Shown here one piece after another: positions 9,544 through 18,646 of a stretch of 64,000 nt of DNA. The position numbers were made by a program, and so were the translations under genes. The stretch covers positions 1-64,000 of the forward strand of contig WTBY01000004.1 of the NCBI GenBank assembly GCA_013138865.1, read 5' to 3'. The DNA is from Helicobacteraceae bacterium. GTDB taxonomy: Bacteria; Campylobacterota; Campylobacteria; Campylobacterales; Sulfurimonadaceae. Within the stretch, counting starts at the first letter, position 1, and every line of letters starts with the position of its first letter. The notes under the pieces are model-generated. The model was not told the origin of the DNA, ran no database searches, and was given only the letters and a program-made list of their open reading frames with translations.

Positions 9544-10055
9544 TTAATATCTCCTATTAATTCTAAAATTTTATAAACTTTTGTGTCAAGGTCATTTAGC
9601 TGTGTGTTGTCTATTATTAACTCACAATTTAGTGGCTTATCAAAAGGTGCGTTTATACCAACTATGTCATCTAATTTACCTTTTAGAGCTTTTGAATATA
9701 ACTCTTTTTGATCTCTTCTTATAAGCTCTTCCATACTACACTCTATAAAAATTTCTATATAATTATTGATCTCTTTTCTATTTAAATCATGTACTTCTTT
9801 ATATAGTGACATGGTTGTGCATACTACATTGATATTTTCTGAAACTAAAAATTTGCACATTCTATGAATTCTTTTTGCATTTTCCAACCTATCTTGCTGA
9901 TTATGTCTTAAGTCATTTCCTAGAATTTCTCTAAAGCTATCTCCATCTAAAAAAACAGTGTTCGAATCTTTTCTTTTAAGTTTATCATATACACCTTTTC
10001 CTATAGTTGTCTTTCCACTACCGCTTAATCCAGTTATCCATATTGCTTTAGCCAT
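9540..10055 (-). CDS. Cytidine diphosphoramidate kinase-like P-loop kinase (Cj1415-type, APS-kinase fold)
   Basis: A 171-residue P-loop kinase of the adenylylsulfate-kinase fold. Walker A is GLSGSGKT (residues 9-16), followed by LDGDSFREILGNDLRHN and the lid-like segment LYSKALKGKL. C. jejuni Cj1415 is about this size; it was annotated as APS kinase but phosphorylates the 3'-hydroxyl of cytidine diphosphoramidate. No ATP sulfurylase gene is visible in the window, and the other three MeOPN donor genes are present, favouring the Cj1415 role. A true APS kinase cannot be excluded because a sulfotransferase-like gene lies directly upstream. Confidence 0.78.
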   Translation of the reverse strand: MAKAIWITGLSGSGKTTIGKGVYDKLKRKDSNTVFLDGDSFREILGNDLRHNQQDRLENAKRIHRMCKFLVSENINVVCTTMSLYKEVHDLNRKEINNYIEIFIECSMEELIRRDQKELYSKALKGKLDDIVGINAPFDKPLNCELIIDNTQLNDLDTKVYKILELIGDIK

Positions 10056-11226
10056 TATTTAACTTCCATATTTTTTTTGAGGAGTTTAAAAACCAAATAC
10101 TATCTTTTACTCTTTGTTTATAGGCTAAAAATGCACTCTTATGCTCTTGTATATTTAAACTTTTATCTAATGCCTCTTTCTCTATTTTTGTTGGCACTTC
10201 AATCATATCTTCTAGAATACCCATATATTCACTATCTTCTAATAAATATTTATACTCTTTATGCTTAAGTGCACTCAACGTATTTAAAACAAATAGATCG
10301 TGTGTGTTAAAACACTTTTCATTAGTTGAAGTTTTGGTATGTGAAGAAGAAAAACCATTTATCTTACCTACCGCTCTATTATCTCCCCAATATTTTAAAC
10401 CACAAAATGTACTTTGCATTAATGAGTCTTCAAAATCAATATTTAAAAATTTTGCTATTTTTTTTAATACTTTTTTTGGATTGTCATGTAATTTTTCTAA
10501 CTTTACTGCCAAAAGTAACAACTTATAGTCATGTGCAACTTTTTTCCAACCGATTAATTGATGCTTATAGTACCATCCATACTGTCCATCATAAACTGTA
10601 TGGTATTCTTCATATAGTTTACTTTCGTTATTTTCTTGTAAATTACCTTTATGCTGTTTTATATGAGAATACAATGCTCTAACAGGCTCTCTATATGTTC
10701 CTAAATATTTTGCATTTGGAAAATCCTGGCAAAACTCTGAAACCCTCTCAGAAGCAGGTGTATGAAGTTGATAATTTATTAATTTTTTTAATAACACATC
10801 ATTGCCTTGTGCTATCTCGTATGAATAATGACTAGCAATAAAAAAAAGTTTCCTATTAAATAAGTTATATTTTTTATGATACTTTTTCATAGATATTTTA
10901 AATTTTTCTACATCTACACTAAGACAAGTTACGGAGTCATCACCCATAAACTCAAAATTAGATCCTTTATCATATTTACCATCAAAAGCTCCCCTATGGT
11001 CTTTAATAAAAGTATCAAGCAGTATGTCAAAATCAGATATATTGTTATTAATAATTTTCTGCCAAAAACCATTTTCACCATAAAAATTAAATAGATACCC
11101 ACCAGGGATGGTCATAATATTTTTATGGTTATCTAGCAAACTACCAAGAAAAAAACTGCCACTTCTTCCCCAAAAAAATATTGCTGAGATATCAATATTA
11201 GTATCGAGAAAGTATTTTAAACTCAT
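10048..11226 (-). CDS. Sulfotransferase-family protein
   Basis: A 392-residue protein with the two nucleotide-binding elements of the sulfotransferase fold. The 5'-phosphosulfate-binding loop is FFWGRSGSFFLGSLLDNH (about residues 17-34), and a 3'-phosphate-binding segment is GTYREPVRALYSHIKQH (about 176-192). The family moves sulfate from PAPS to a hydroxyl. The gene overlaps the Cj1415-like kinase gene by eight bases. The product of that kinase would be a 3'-phosphorylated nucleotide carrying a phosphoramidate, formally analogous to PAPS. This protein is therefore a candidate phosphoramidate transferase as well as a candidate ordinary glycan sulfotransferase. The sequence alone does not decide between them. 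Confidence 0.72.
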   Translation of the reverse strand: MSLKYFLDTNIDISAIFFWGRSGSFFLGSLLDNHKNIMTIPGGYLFNFYGENGFWQKIINNNISDFDILLDTFIKDHRGAFDGKYDKGSNFEFMGDDSVTCLSVDVEKFKISMKKYHKKYNLFNRKLFFIASHYSYEIAQGNDVLLKKLINYQLHTPASERVSEFCQDFPNAKYLGTYREPVRALYSHIKQHKGNLQENNESKLYEEYHTVYDGQYGWYYKHQLIGWKKVAHDYKLLLLAVKLEKLHDNPKKVLKKIAKFLNIDFEDSLMQSTFCGLKYWGDNRAVGKINGFSSSHTKTSTNEKCFNTHDLFVLNTLSALKHKEYKYLLEDSEYMGILEDMIEVPTKIEKEALDKSLNIQEHKSAFLAYKQRVKDSIWFLNSSKKIWKLNNG

Positions 11227-12120
11227 CTATTTATCTTTTACTATATTTACAATTGATTCTGAATCAATAAGTAACTCTTTTCTTAGATAATCACAATTAC
11301 CAATTTTATGTATATATTCGTTATCAATTGCTATTTTTACAATATTTGCATACACATTGTGTTTAACTGCAATATCTGAAATAATCGTACCTAGTCCACC
11401 ATCTTTAAAATGCTCTTCAACTACAAAAATATCCTCATACTTGTTCAATATTTCTAAAATTTTCTCAACATCTATTGGTGAAATCATTGGAACTGAAATA
11501 ACACTCACCTCATCTAACTTTTCACTAGCTTTCAATACTTCGTCAACTATTGAACCATGAAATAGCAAACACTGTTTTGCTCCTCTTTTTAAATATATTG
11601 GTTTTTTAATATCAATATTATCATCAAAAATTATTGGTTCACCACTTCTACTAATTCTAATGTAGGTTGGTTTATCACTCTCTATTGCATAAGCTACAGC
11701 TTTTTGAACTTGCACTGGATCACTAGGAGAGATAATATTCAAATTAGGGATAGTTTTAGCCAATGCAATATCTTCAACACTATAGTGTGTCATACCAGCA
11801 GGTGCATATGTTATACCTGAACCTATTCCAATAAGCACTATTGGCAAGTTATGATAAGCTATATCAAGTCTTACTTGTTCATAACACCTCATCAACACAA
11901 ATGGTATGATATTGTAATAGAAGACCTTATGTCCACTAAGTGCCATTCCACTTGCTAGTCCAATTGTAGCTTGCTCATTAATACCAGGGTTTATATACTG
12001 TGTTGGTAACTCTTTTTGAAAAGCGTCCCATACACCAAATCCAGCATCACCAGCTATTAAAAATCCATTTTCATTATTTTTACAATAATTACTTATCTCT
12101 TTTGCTGCAGTATTTCTCAT
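11227..12120 (-). CDS. Transketolase, C-terminal subunit (split form)
   Basis: A 297-residue protein with the pyrimidine-binding and C-terminal domains of transketolase: QYINPGINEQATIGLASGMA, including the conserved Glu that activates ThDP, and FVVEEHFKDGGLG near residue 240. It overlaps the N-terminal subunit gene by four bases. Together they would form a two-subunit ThDP enzyme moving a two-carbon ketol unit between sugar phosphates. The position inside a glycan operon suggests synthesis of an unusual sugar rather than the pentose phosphate pathway, which normally uses a single-chain transketolase. The substrate is unknown. Confidence 0.85.
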   Translation of the reverse strand: MRNTAAKEISNYCKNNENGFLIAGDAGFGVWDAFQKELPTQYINPGINEQATIGLASGMALSGHKVFYYNIIPFVLMRCYEQVRLDIAYHNLPIVLIGIGSGITYAPAGMTHYSVEDIALAKTIPNLNIISPSDPVQVQKAVAYAIESDKPTYIRISRSGEPIIFDDNIDIKKPIYLKRGAKQCLLFHGSIVDEVLKASEKLDEVSVISVPMISPIDVEKILEILNKYEDIFVVEEHFKDGGLGTIISDIAVKHNVYANIVKIAIDNEYIHKIGNCDYLRKELLIDSESIVNIVKDK

Positions 12121-12908
12121 ATTTTACACTCCAACTCTTTCACGCCCTGTTCTAAAAGCTCATTAGTTACAATAAAATAGTGCCATTTCATTTCATCTTC
12201 CATAAAAGAGACACCTTTTCCTTTTGTAGTATCACATATTATTATTTTTGGTTTATCAGATGGTGTTTGGATTGCGCATTTAATTTCATCCATATTATGT
12301 CCATCTACTCTCAATACATCCCAGTTAAAGCTTTCAAATTTTTTATCAATTGGCTCAAATGAGACAAGTTCACTTGGTCTTCCATAGCCTTGAAGATCAT
12401 TTCTATCTATAAACACAACTAAATTGTCAAGTCCCATTTTAGGTGCTAACATGGCAGCTTCCCAAATCGAGCCCTCTTGCGTCTCACCATCGCCCATTAA
12501 AACATACACTTTACCATCTAAATTTTTAACTTTTTTAGAGTATGCAAATCCTAAACTCTGTGGCAATCCATGACCTAAACTTCCACTTGATACTTCTATG
12601 GCAGAGTTTGTCTCTTTATCTAAATGAGCAGGTAATGCCCCAGCATTTTGATAATAACTTAAAAAATCATTCTCAGGTAGGTAGCCTTTTTCATACAAGG
12701 TTGAATACAGTGCCATAGCACCATGTCCCTTACTTAAAATAAAAATATCTCTATTTGGATCATCGAATGACTCGATATTCATAATATCAAAATATAATAC
12801 ACATAAAATATCAACGCATGATAATGCTGTACCAGTATGTGGTCCTTTAGAACTATTTGCAATTTTTAAAATATTTTTTCTAATATTGACTGCTGTTTTT
12901 GTTAGCAT
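12117..12908 (-). CDS. Transketolase, N-terminal (ThDP-binding) subunit
   Basis: A 263-residue protein with the ThDP/Mg-binding half of transketolase. GPHTGTALSCVDIL sits near the N-terminus, LSKGHGAMALYSTLYEKG at about 58-75, and the metal-diphosphate signature GDGETQEGSIWEAAM at about 140-154. It overlaps the epimerase gene upstream by seven bases and the C-terminal subunit gene by four. Split transketolases are common outside central metabolism; this pair lies in an operon with two radical SAM enzymes and an epimerase. A specialised sugar-building role is inferred. Confidence 0.87.
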   Translation of the reverse strand: MLTKTAVNIRKNILKIANSSKGPHTGTALSCVDILCVLYFDIMNIESFDDPNRDIFILSKGHGAMALYSTLYEKGYLPENDFLSYYQNAGALPAHLDKETNSAIEVSSGSLGHGLPQSLGFAYSKKVKNLDGKVYVLMGDGETQEGSIWEAAMLAPKMGLDNLVVFIDRNDLQGYGRPSELVSFEPIDKKFESFNWDVLRVDGHNMDEIKCAIQTPSDKPKIIICDTTKGKGVSFMEDEMKWHYFIVTNELLEQGVKELECKI

Positions 12909-13897
12909 TTATCGTCTCCTAAACATTCAAACCAATCTTTAGTTGCATCTTTTATAGAGTTTTCATCCCACACTGGTGCCTCTCTCCACTGCTCAATGTT
13001 ATTAAGCATAATTTGAACACCTTTTTCAAAATTTATTTTTGGACTCCATCCAAGTTTAGTTTTTATTTTACTAATATCGGCATACGTACAATCAGGCTCT
13101 CCTGGTCTTTTAGGAATATACTGCTTTTTTCCACCTAAGAGTTCTACAAGATAGTTTATACTGTAAGTATTATCACTTCCAACATTAAATATTTCATTTG
13201 ATATATCACTCTGACTCGCAAGATAACATGCGTCAACTATATCAGTTACATATGTAAAGTCTCTAGTTTGTTTACCATCTCCAACTATAGTTAAAGGTTT
13301 ATTGTTTAAAAGTTGTGCTAAAAATACACCAAAAACAGCTCCATAAGTGCCACTTGTACGATGTCTTACACCATAAACATTAAAAAATCGCATAGATATT
13401 ACAGGCATATTGTAAACTTGACCCCAATGCATAACATATTGTTCCCCAACTGTTTTTGTATGTGCATAAGGGTATTCTGGTTGAATAGATGAGGCTTCAG
13501 GAGTTGGATACACTTCAGGTATGCCATAGCATGAACTAGATGCTGCATAAATAAATTTCTTAAGTTTTTTACTTTTTTTAGAAGCTTCTAAAACTCTTAT
13601 AGTTCCATCAACATTCGCTTTATGGTACTGCAGAGGGTTATTAATAGAGGGTACTATGTCCGCTAAAGCTGCATAATGAAACACATAATCAACATCATCA
13701 AAATACTCTTCTAAACCAATACCATAATTACCAATATCTACATTGACAAATTTAACAACATTTTTATGATGTTCTATATTTGACAATTGTCCATTTGCTA
13801 GATTATCAATAATGGTAACTTCGTAACCATTTTTAATTAATAAATCAACCATATGTGAACCAATAAACCCTGCTCCACCTGTTACAATAGCTTTCAT
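12902..13897 (-). CDS. NAD-dependent sugar epimerase/dehydratase (GalE/WbpP-like)
   Basis: A 331-residue extended SDR. The NAD-binding motif is VTGGAGFIGSHMVD (residues 5-18). The catalytic region contains AASSSCYG and YAHTK (YxxxK, about 153-157), with FFNVYG and GDGKQTRDFTYVTDIV downstream, as in UDP-hexose 4-epimerases and WbpP-type enzymes. It should epimerise or dehydrate a nucleotide-activated sugar in the cytoplasm. It lies nine bases downstream of the first radical SAM gene. Substrate specificity cannot be assigned. Confidence 0.88.
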   Translation of the reverse strand: MKAIVTGGAGFIGSHMVDLLIKNGYEVTIIDNLANGQLSNIEHHKNVVKFVNVDIGNYGIGLEEYFDDVDYVFHYAALADIVPSINNPLQYHKANVDGTIRVLEASKKSKKLKKFIYAASSSCYGIPEVYPTPEASSIQPEYPYAHTKTVGEQYVMHWGQVYNMPVISMRFFNVYGVRHRTSGTYGAVFGVFLAQLLNNKPLTIVGDGKQTRDFTYVTDIVDACYLASQSDISNEIFNVGSDNTYSINYLVELLGGKKQYIPKRPGEPDCTYADISKIKTKLGWSPKINFEKGVQIMLNNIEQWREAPVWDENSIKDATKDWFECLGDDKC

Positions 13898-13906
13898 ACC
13901 ATACCT

Positions 13907-14998
13907 TTAAATAAAATTATCATGAGCATTTGGATTTTTTATTCTCCATAAATATCTATTTACTTCATCCATCCTACAGTTAACTCTACAATTATTAATA
14001 TCTAACTCATTTTGAATAAAATTATAGGATTCTTTTCGCTTTTTACCTTCCCAAATCTCCTCAAAACTATTATCATAAATACTTCCATAACAAAACTTAT
14101 CATCACCCAAATAAGCACTACATCCAAACACTTTACCATCTGCAGCTATGTACCCCCAAAAAAATGGTGTTGAGTGGCACTTATCATAAGCTTGACTTTT
14201 TTGAACATACTTTTTCATAGTATTTGCACGAAATATAACACTAAAGTTTTCATTAGAAACAGCAGTAACTTCATCTTCTAAATTCATCATTGAACTATAG
14301 TCAATATTTTCATATTTATCAGTTTCACTAAAAAGATGCTGAGAATATGGTTTGATAACTAGGTAATCGACTCCTAGCTCCTTACATTTTTTTGCTAACA
14401 AAACAGTTTCATGTTGATTATCCGGGAGCAAAAGCATCTGTACACCTATTGTACAATTTAAGTTATTTTTATTTTTATATTCTATAGCATTTTTGATGTT
14501 TTCCATAACACGTTCAAAATCTTTTTCTGTAGTTTGATGAATATTTGCGTATGTTTCAGCGGTACCAGCATTCAAACTTACCTTAATCCAAGAACAGTTT
14601 TCTACATACCTTTGTACTGCCCTTTTATGTGATGGCACAAAATTTGTAGTTAACGATGTATCAATTCCTACCTTACTACAATGTTCGACAATTAGATCTA
14701 AATCTTTAAAAAGTAGCGGTTCACCCTCTCCTGCAAACATTACACTCTTTACACCATTGCTTGCCATATTTGATATAGCAGATTTTAATATGTTAAAATC
14801 TAAACCCACATTTTCATATCCCATATAATCCAAAGCACAAAAAGTACACCTATGATTACATCCACCATATGGTGAAACTTCTACATAAATAGGATAAATT
14901 TTTTTTAACTTATTCCAATCATTTTTAGCCTCATACCATTTTGATACTCGTACTGGATGTAAGATTAATTTATGGCTATCTATATTAAATTTATCCAT
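13907..14998 (-). CDS. Radical SAM/SPASM domain protein
   Basis: A radical SAM protein of about 363 residues with cluster motif CNHRCTFC and the SAM-contact motif AGEGEPLLF. A C-terminal SPASM-like region has cysteines in YDKCHSTPFFWGY, FGCSAYLG and NNCRVNCRMDE. I chose ATG 14998 over ATG 15013. The sequence between them, ATGAGGAGAATAGTA, contains AGGAG at good spacing for 14998, so the upstream ATG is part of the ribosome site. With this start the overlap with maf is eight bases. It has the same architecture as the protein at 3.4-4.4 kb. It probably modifies a glycan precursor; the reaction is unknown. Confidence 0.85.
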   Translation of the reverse strand: MDKFNIDSHKLILHPVRVSKWYEAKNDWNKLKKIYPIYVEVSPYGGCNHRCTFCALDYMGYENVGLDFNILKSAISNMASNGVKSVMFAGEGEPLLFKDLDLIVEHCSKVGIDTSLTTNFVPSHKRAVQRYVENCSWIKVSLNAGTAETYANIHQTTEKDFERVMENIKNAIEYKNKNNLNCTIGVQMLLLPDNQHETVLLAKKCKELGVDYLVIKPYSQHLFSETDKYENIDYSSMMNLEDEVTAVSNENFSVIFRANTMKKYVQKSQAYDKCHSTPFFWGYIAADGKVFGCSAYLGDDKFCYGSIYDNSFEEIWEGKKRKESYNFIQNELDINNCRVNCRMDEVNRYLWRIKNPNAHDNFI

Positions 14999-17900
14999 TA
15001 CTATTCTCCTCATATGGAACTATTAAATTATTCATAGCTACACGTGTTCTTCTATCCATGTCATACATGTATTGTACAAATCCTTTGTACTCTAGTGCAT
15101 ACCCGACAACGTCTATTAACATGCCATCGTAAAAAGTTTTAGATAAGTCAATTTCAAAATTCACTCCGATAAGTTTTTTCATACTTGAATTGAGAACTAA
15201 TTTAATCCCACAATTTTCAGCCATTTCATACTCTTCTTCTGTGTAATTATAGAATTCTTTGTGATTAAATATAAAGTCATTACTGTATGTTTGCATTGCA
15301 TTGTTAAAATCACTTGGTGCAAATGCAACAACATATATATTTTCACAATATGTTCTTAAAATTTTAGTAACAGCTAAATTAATTGCCGACTTTTTTGAAG
15401 AGTTAATATAAATCTGAGTGTTAGTTGTAATATCATATATATTGCTAAATAATATCAACTCTAGCTTACTAATAATATTAAAATATTGTGATCTTATTGT
15501 ATCTATTTGATTTTCATCAAAATAAAAAATCTTGAAAGTTACTTTCGGGTATTTATTACTTAAGTTTTCAACATATAAGATAAAATCTTCATCTTGAATA
15601 TTTTCTTCAATTGCAACAAAGCTTATACTTCCCTTTTTATAGCTATTTTTTAGCTCTAATAAATTAATATTTTGATCTAATTTATTCACTAAAATATTTT
15701 CCATTATATTTACTTTTTTCTTATCATCAAGTGTAAATGTAATATAACTGTCACTCACTGCACCATCAGTTACAAATGAAATTTTATGAGTTTTACCATC
15801 ACAATATTTTTTATTGTTAATTATATATTCAAATCCAAGTTCAATATTTTCAATATTTTTATTTTTCATAAATATGTTTGGTTTATTTGCTATTATTGTT
15901 TCAATAAACTCACCATCTATATAAATATTAATTTGTTGAGGCTCTAAACTTCCGATGTGCTTACACCAACCTGTATAAACTATACTATCTTTAGTCTCAA
16001 CAATACCATTTACACTTTCATTACCATTAAAGCCACTATACTGTTCAGTACAGTAACCTTTTATAGAATTAACATCCAGTTCATTTGCAAAAGCCAAAAT
16101 ATATTTAGCAAAAATTATTTTACTCTTTTCTTCTTCACTTAGCTTAAATATTTTATACTCTTTATTTAAAATTATACTACTTTTAGAACCTGTAAAAGCA
16201 ATGGTATGTTCTTTTTCATCAAAATACTTTTCAGGTACTACATAAGCATACCCATGTTTTGAATCTCCATCATTTATAAACTCTGTAAATGGGCTAGGCT
16301 TATCTGCTACTATTGTCTCTTCATACTCTTGATCTATATAGACATCAACCTCTTGTACTTCACTACTTTCAACCTTTTTACACCATCCAGTATACATATA
16401 TGGTACTTTTCCGTGTACATATATATCACCACTAACAGCTCCATCTTCTAAAAAAGCATCTTTAAAAGTTGCATAGTGCAAATATTTTTCTTTTTTATGC
16501 TCTTTTAGTGAAATTGTATGCATTTGGTTATCATATATTTTTAGTGGTAATTCTATTAAAAACCTATGATCTTGACTCTCATCTTCTGTCATTAAGAAAG
16601 TTGGCATCTCTATATTTGCTTCGTAAATTGCTTCAAGTTTATCATCAATATAGAGGTCTACTTTACACTCCTTTGATGGATCTTCAAAATCATACATATA
16701 GCCATCTATAACATTTCCTACTATTCTTGACTGACTTATAACTGTTGACTCACTTGCACGTCGTTCGATCGCAACAACTACTGCATTTACTAAACCTGCT
16801 AGTGTATAAAGCCATATTTTATGAGAGTAGATCCAATCAAGAAGTTTTATTTTCTTCTCTTCATCACTCTGAGAGTTTCTAACTTGTATTTTTGCTAACT
16901 CTAACTCTTGGTGCATTATAAGTGCTTGCGTTGCATCTATAAAAATGTCAACAAACTCTTGATCGCTAAACTTTATCTTAACTTTATCAATATCTTCCAT
17001 CAAAGATATAATTTCATCGAAATTAATTTTTTGTATATTTTTATAAGCATTTAATTTATCTAACTCTTCACACTTCTCACTTACTTTTTCAAAAAGAGAG
17101 CTTACCTCTTCTTCAATAGCGATCGCATACTCTTGCATATGCTCTATTTTTTCTCTCATATATTCTTTTTTTTTTTCAATAAGCTCTTTACTTGGTGCTT
17201 CTAAAACTATAAGCTCTTTATTTGTCTCTTTGTTTATGATCGTATTTGTAACTTCTTCAAAACTCTTCTCGATCGAGCCTTGAATTCTAGCCCCACCCTC
17301 TGTCGCATTATAGGTTTGCATACCATTTTTATTTGCATAGTGTATATCAGTTTCAAAAAAGTTTCTAAACATATTCCAAAGAAGTGTTGTTCTTACACTT
17401 CCATCTCCTCCATATGCTACTACATCAGAGTCACTATGCTTTGATCCACCACCTACTCCGTAAAGACTATCTTCTGAGTGGGTTGTTCCATCGTCGCCAT
17501 AAGCTAAATCTTGCCCTATTAAAATACAGTTTTTAAATTTTGAGTGAAACACTAATTCAAAAGCCATATTAGCTGCACTCATTCCTATTCCTACGTATCC
17601 ATATTCAGGTAATTTAAAATAGCGTGTATATCCAAAAGGTCTCATACTCATACACATAGTTCCAGCTTTGATCTGATCAAGCAAAAGCGGGTGCTGAATA
17701 GAAGTTGTCGCAAAAACTACATCTTCATGAAACTCTTTTGAAGTATTTTTAAAAAATAGTGCCGTCTCGATTACTCTTTCCATGGAGACAACAATGTCTG
17801 GCTTAATGCCCTCTTTTTCTAAGATCGGAAATGATGAGTCAATGCAAAAAAGTGTTACATGATCTTGAATTTTTTTAAGTAGTGGAAGTTGCTTTTTAAG

Positions 17901-18629
17901 TGATGGTCCAGTTGAAACTATAACTGCTGTCTCTGTATTTGTAGCTTTTTTTAAAAACTCTAGTAAAGTTGGTGTTTCAACCATTCGCTCAGCATTTGCT
18001 ATATGATGCTCTAAGCCTATAAGAGCATCAGTAGAATCATTACCAAGTCCATAAATTACATGCTCGATCGCTCTTGTAAAAATTTTATTGATTTTTATAA
18101 TATTTTCACCATAGTGTTTAAAATAGAAATCATTTAAAACTTCAAGATGATAAGTCTTAGAAAAAATCTTTGCATCTTGATTACCAAAAATATCAACAGC
18201 TGCGATCGCAAAACTAACTTGATTATTTTCTAAAATAATAAGTCTATTTTTACTAATGTCATCAACAAAATCATTGAAATGAAGAGCCATATAAATGAGT
18301 TCTAGCTCTGGTTCTACGATCACAACTCTTTTATGTTCTATATTTTGTAAAAGTAGTTTATAAAATACGCCATTGCCTAAACCGTAGAAATATAAAAAAG
18401 GGTATCTAGAGAACTTTTTATTAAACTCATCAGCTTTGTCTGCTGTCTCTTCTATTGGAATACCACTGTAAACAGGAATACCATCAGAGGTTGTCATATT
18501 TATATTTAAAGGATCTTTTTCATCAACAAAAACTTCAAACTTTTTATTTTCACTTATTGCAAATAGTTGAGCCCCAAGCTCACTATTTTGTTTTATAAGT
18601 GCTTTAAGATTTTGTTCATAAAAATGCAT
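14991..18629 (-). CDS. maf: Maf-family (DUF115) flagellin glycosyltransferase with three inserted beta-repeat domains
   Basis: A 1212-residue protein. The N-terminal 600 residues are a motility accessory factor: a Maf N-domain with LYFYGLGNGVFYK, then DUF115 (about 228-400) with STGPSLKKQL and GQDLAYGDDGTTHS, then coiled-coil helices at about 475-570. Maf proteins transfer nonulosonic-type sugars to flagellin Ser/Thr in the cytoplasm. Residues of about 632-962 contain three related repeats, each with a VDLYIDD/VDVYIDQ/INIYIDG-like strand; repeats 2 and 3 share YTGWCK. A unique C-terminal region follows. It is much longer than typical Maf proteins (600-700 residues). The ATG is preceded by AAGGA. 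A sigma28-like promoter lies just upstream, as expected for a flagellar gene. Confidence 0.88.
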   Translation of the reverse strand: MHFYEQNLKALIKQNSELGAQLFAISENKKFEVFVDEKDPLNINMTTSDGIPVYSGIPIEETADKADEFNKKFSRYPFLYFYGLGNGVFYKLLLQNIEHKRVVIVEPELELIYMALHFNDFVDDISKNRLIILENNQVSFAIAAVDIFGNQDAKIFSKTYHLEVLNDFYFKHYGENIIKINKIFTRAIEHVIYGLGNDSTDALIGLEHHIANAERMVETPTLLEFLKKATNTETAVIVSTGPSLKKQLPLLKKIQDHVTLFCIDSSFPILEKEGIKPDIVVSMERVIETALFFKNTSKEFHEDVVFATTSIQHPLLLDQIKAGTMCMSMRPFGYTRYFKLPEYGYVGIGMSAANMAFELVFHSKFKNCILIGQDLAYGDDGTTHSEDSLYGVGGGSKHSDSDVVAYGGDGSVRTTLLWNMFRNFFETDIHYANKNGMQTYNATEGGARIQGSIEKSFEEVTNTIINKETNKELIVLEAPSKELIEKKKEYMREKIEHMQEYAIAIEEEVSSLFEKVSEKCEELDKLNAYKNIQKINFDEIISLMEDIDKVKIKFSDQEFVDIFIDATQALIMHQELELAKIQVRNSQSDEEKKIKLLDWIYSHKIWLYTLAGLVNAVVVAIERRASESTVISQSRIVGNVIDGYMYDFEDPSKECKVDLYIDDKLEAIYEANIEMPTFLMTEDESQDHRFLIELPLKIYDNQMHTISLKEHKKEKYLHYATFKDAFLEDGAVSGDIYVHGKVPYMYTGWCKKVESSEVQEVDVYIDQEYEETIVADKPSPFTEFINDGDSKHGYAYVVPEKYFDEKEHTIAFTGSKSSIILNKEYKIFKLSEEEKSKIIFAKYILAFANELDVNSIKGYCTEQYSGFNGNESVNGIVETKDSIVYTGWCKHIGSLEPQQINIYIDGEFIETIIANKPNIFMKNKNIENIELGFEYIINNKKYCDGKTHKISFVTDGAVSDSYITFTLDDKKKVNIMENILVNKLDQNINLLELKNSYKKGSISFVAIEENIQDEDFILYVENLSNKYPKVTFKIFYFDENQIDTIRSQYFNIISKLELILFSNIYDITTNTQIYINSSKKSAINLAVTKILRTYCENIYVVAFAPSDFNNAMQTYSNDFIFNHKEFYNYTEEEYEMAENCGIKLVLNSSMKKLIGVNFEIDLSKTFYDGMLIDVVGYALEYKGFVQYMYDMDRRTRVAMNNLIVPYEENSNG

Positions 18630-18646
18630 AATTATCCTTGAACGTT

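Noticed and set aside
9540-11226. A sulfate-activation pair (APS kinase plus sulfotransferase)
   Set aside because: No ATP sulfurylase is in the window, and the kinase sits within a full set of MeOPN donor genes. Kept as an alternative reading, not as the main call.
14999-15013. Upstream ATG for the first radical SAM gene
   Set aside because: This stretch supplies the AGGAG ribosome site for the ATG at 14998.
15957-16711. Plus-strand frames opposite maf
   Set aside because: Low-complexity, hydrophobic translations antisense to a clear gene; shadows of the AT-rich coding strand.
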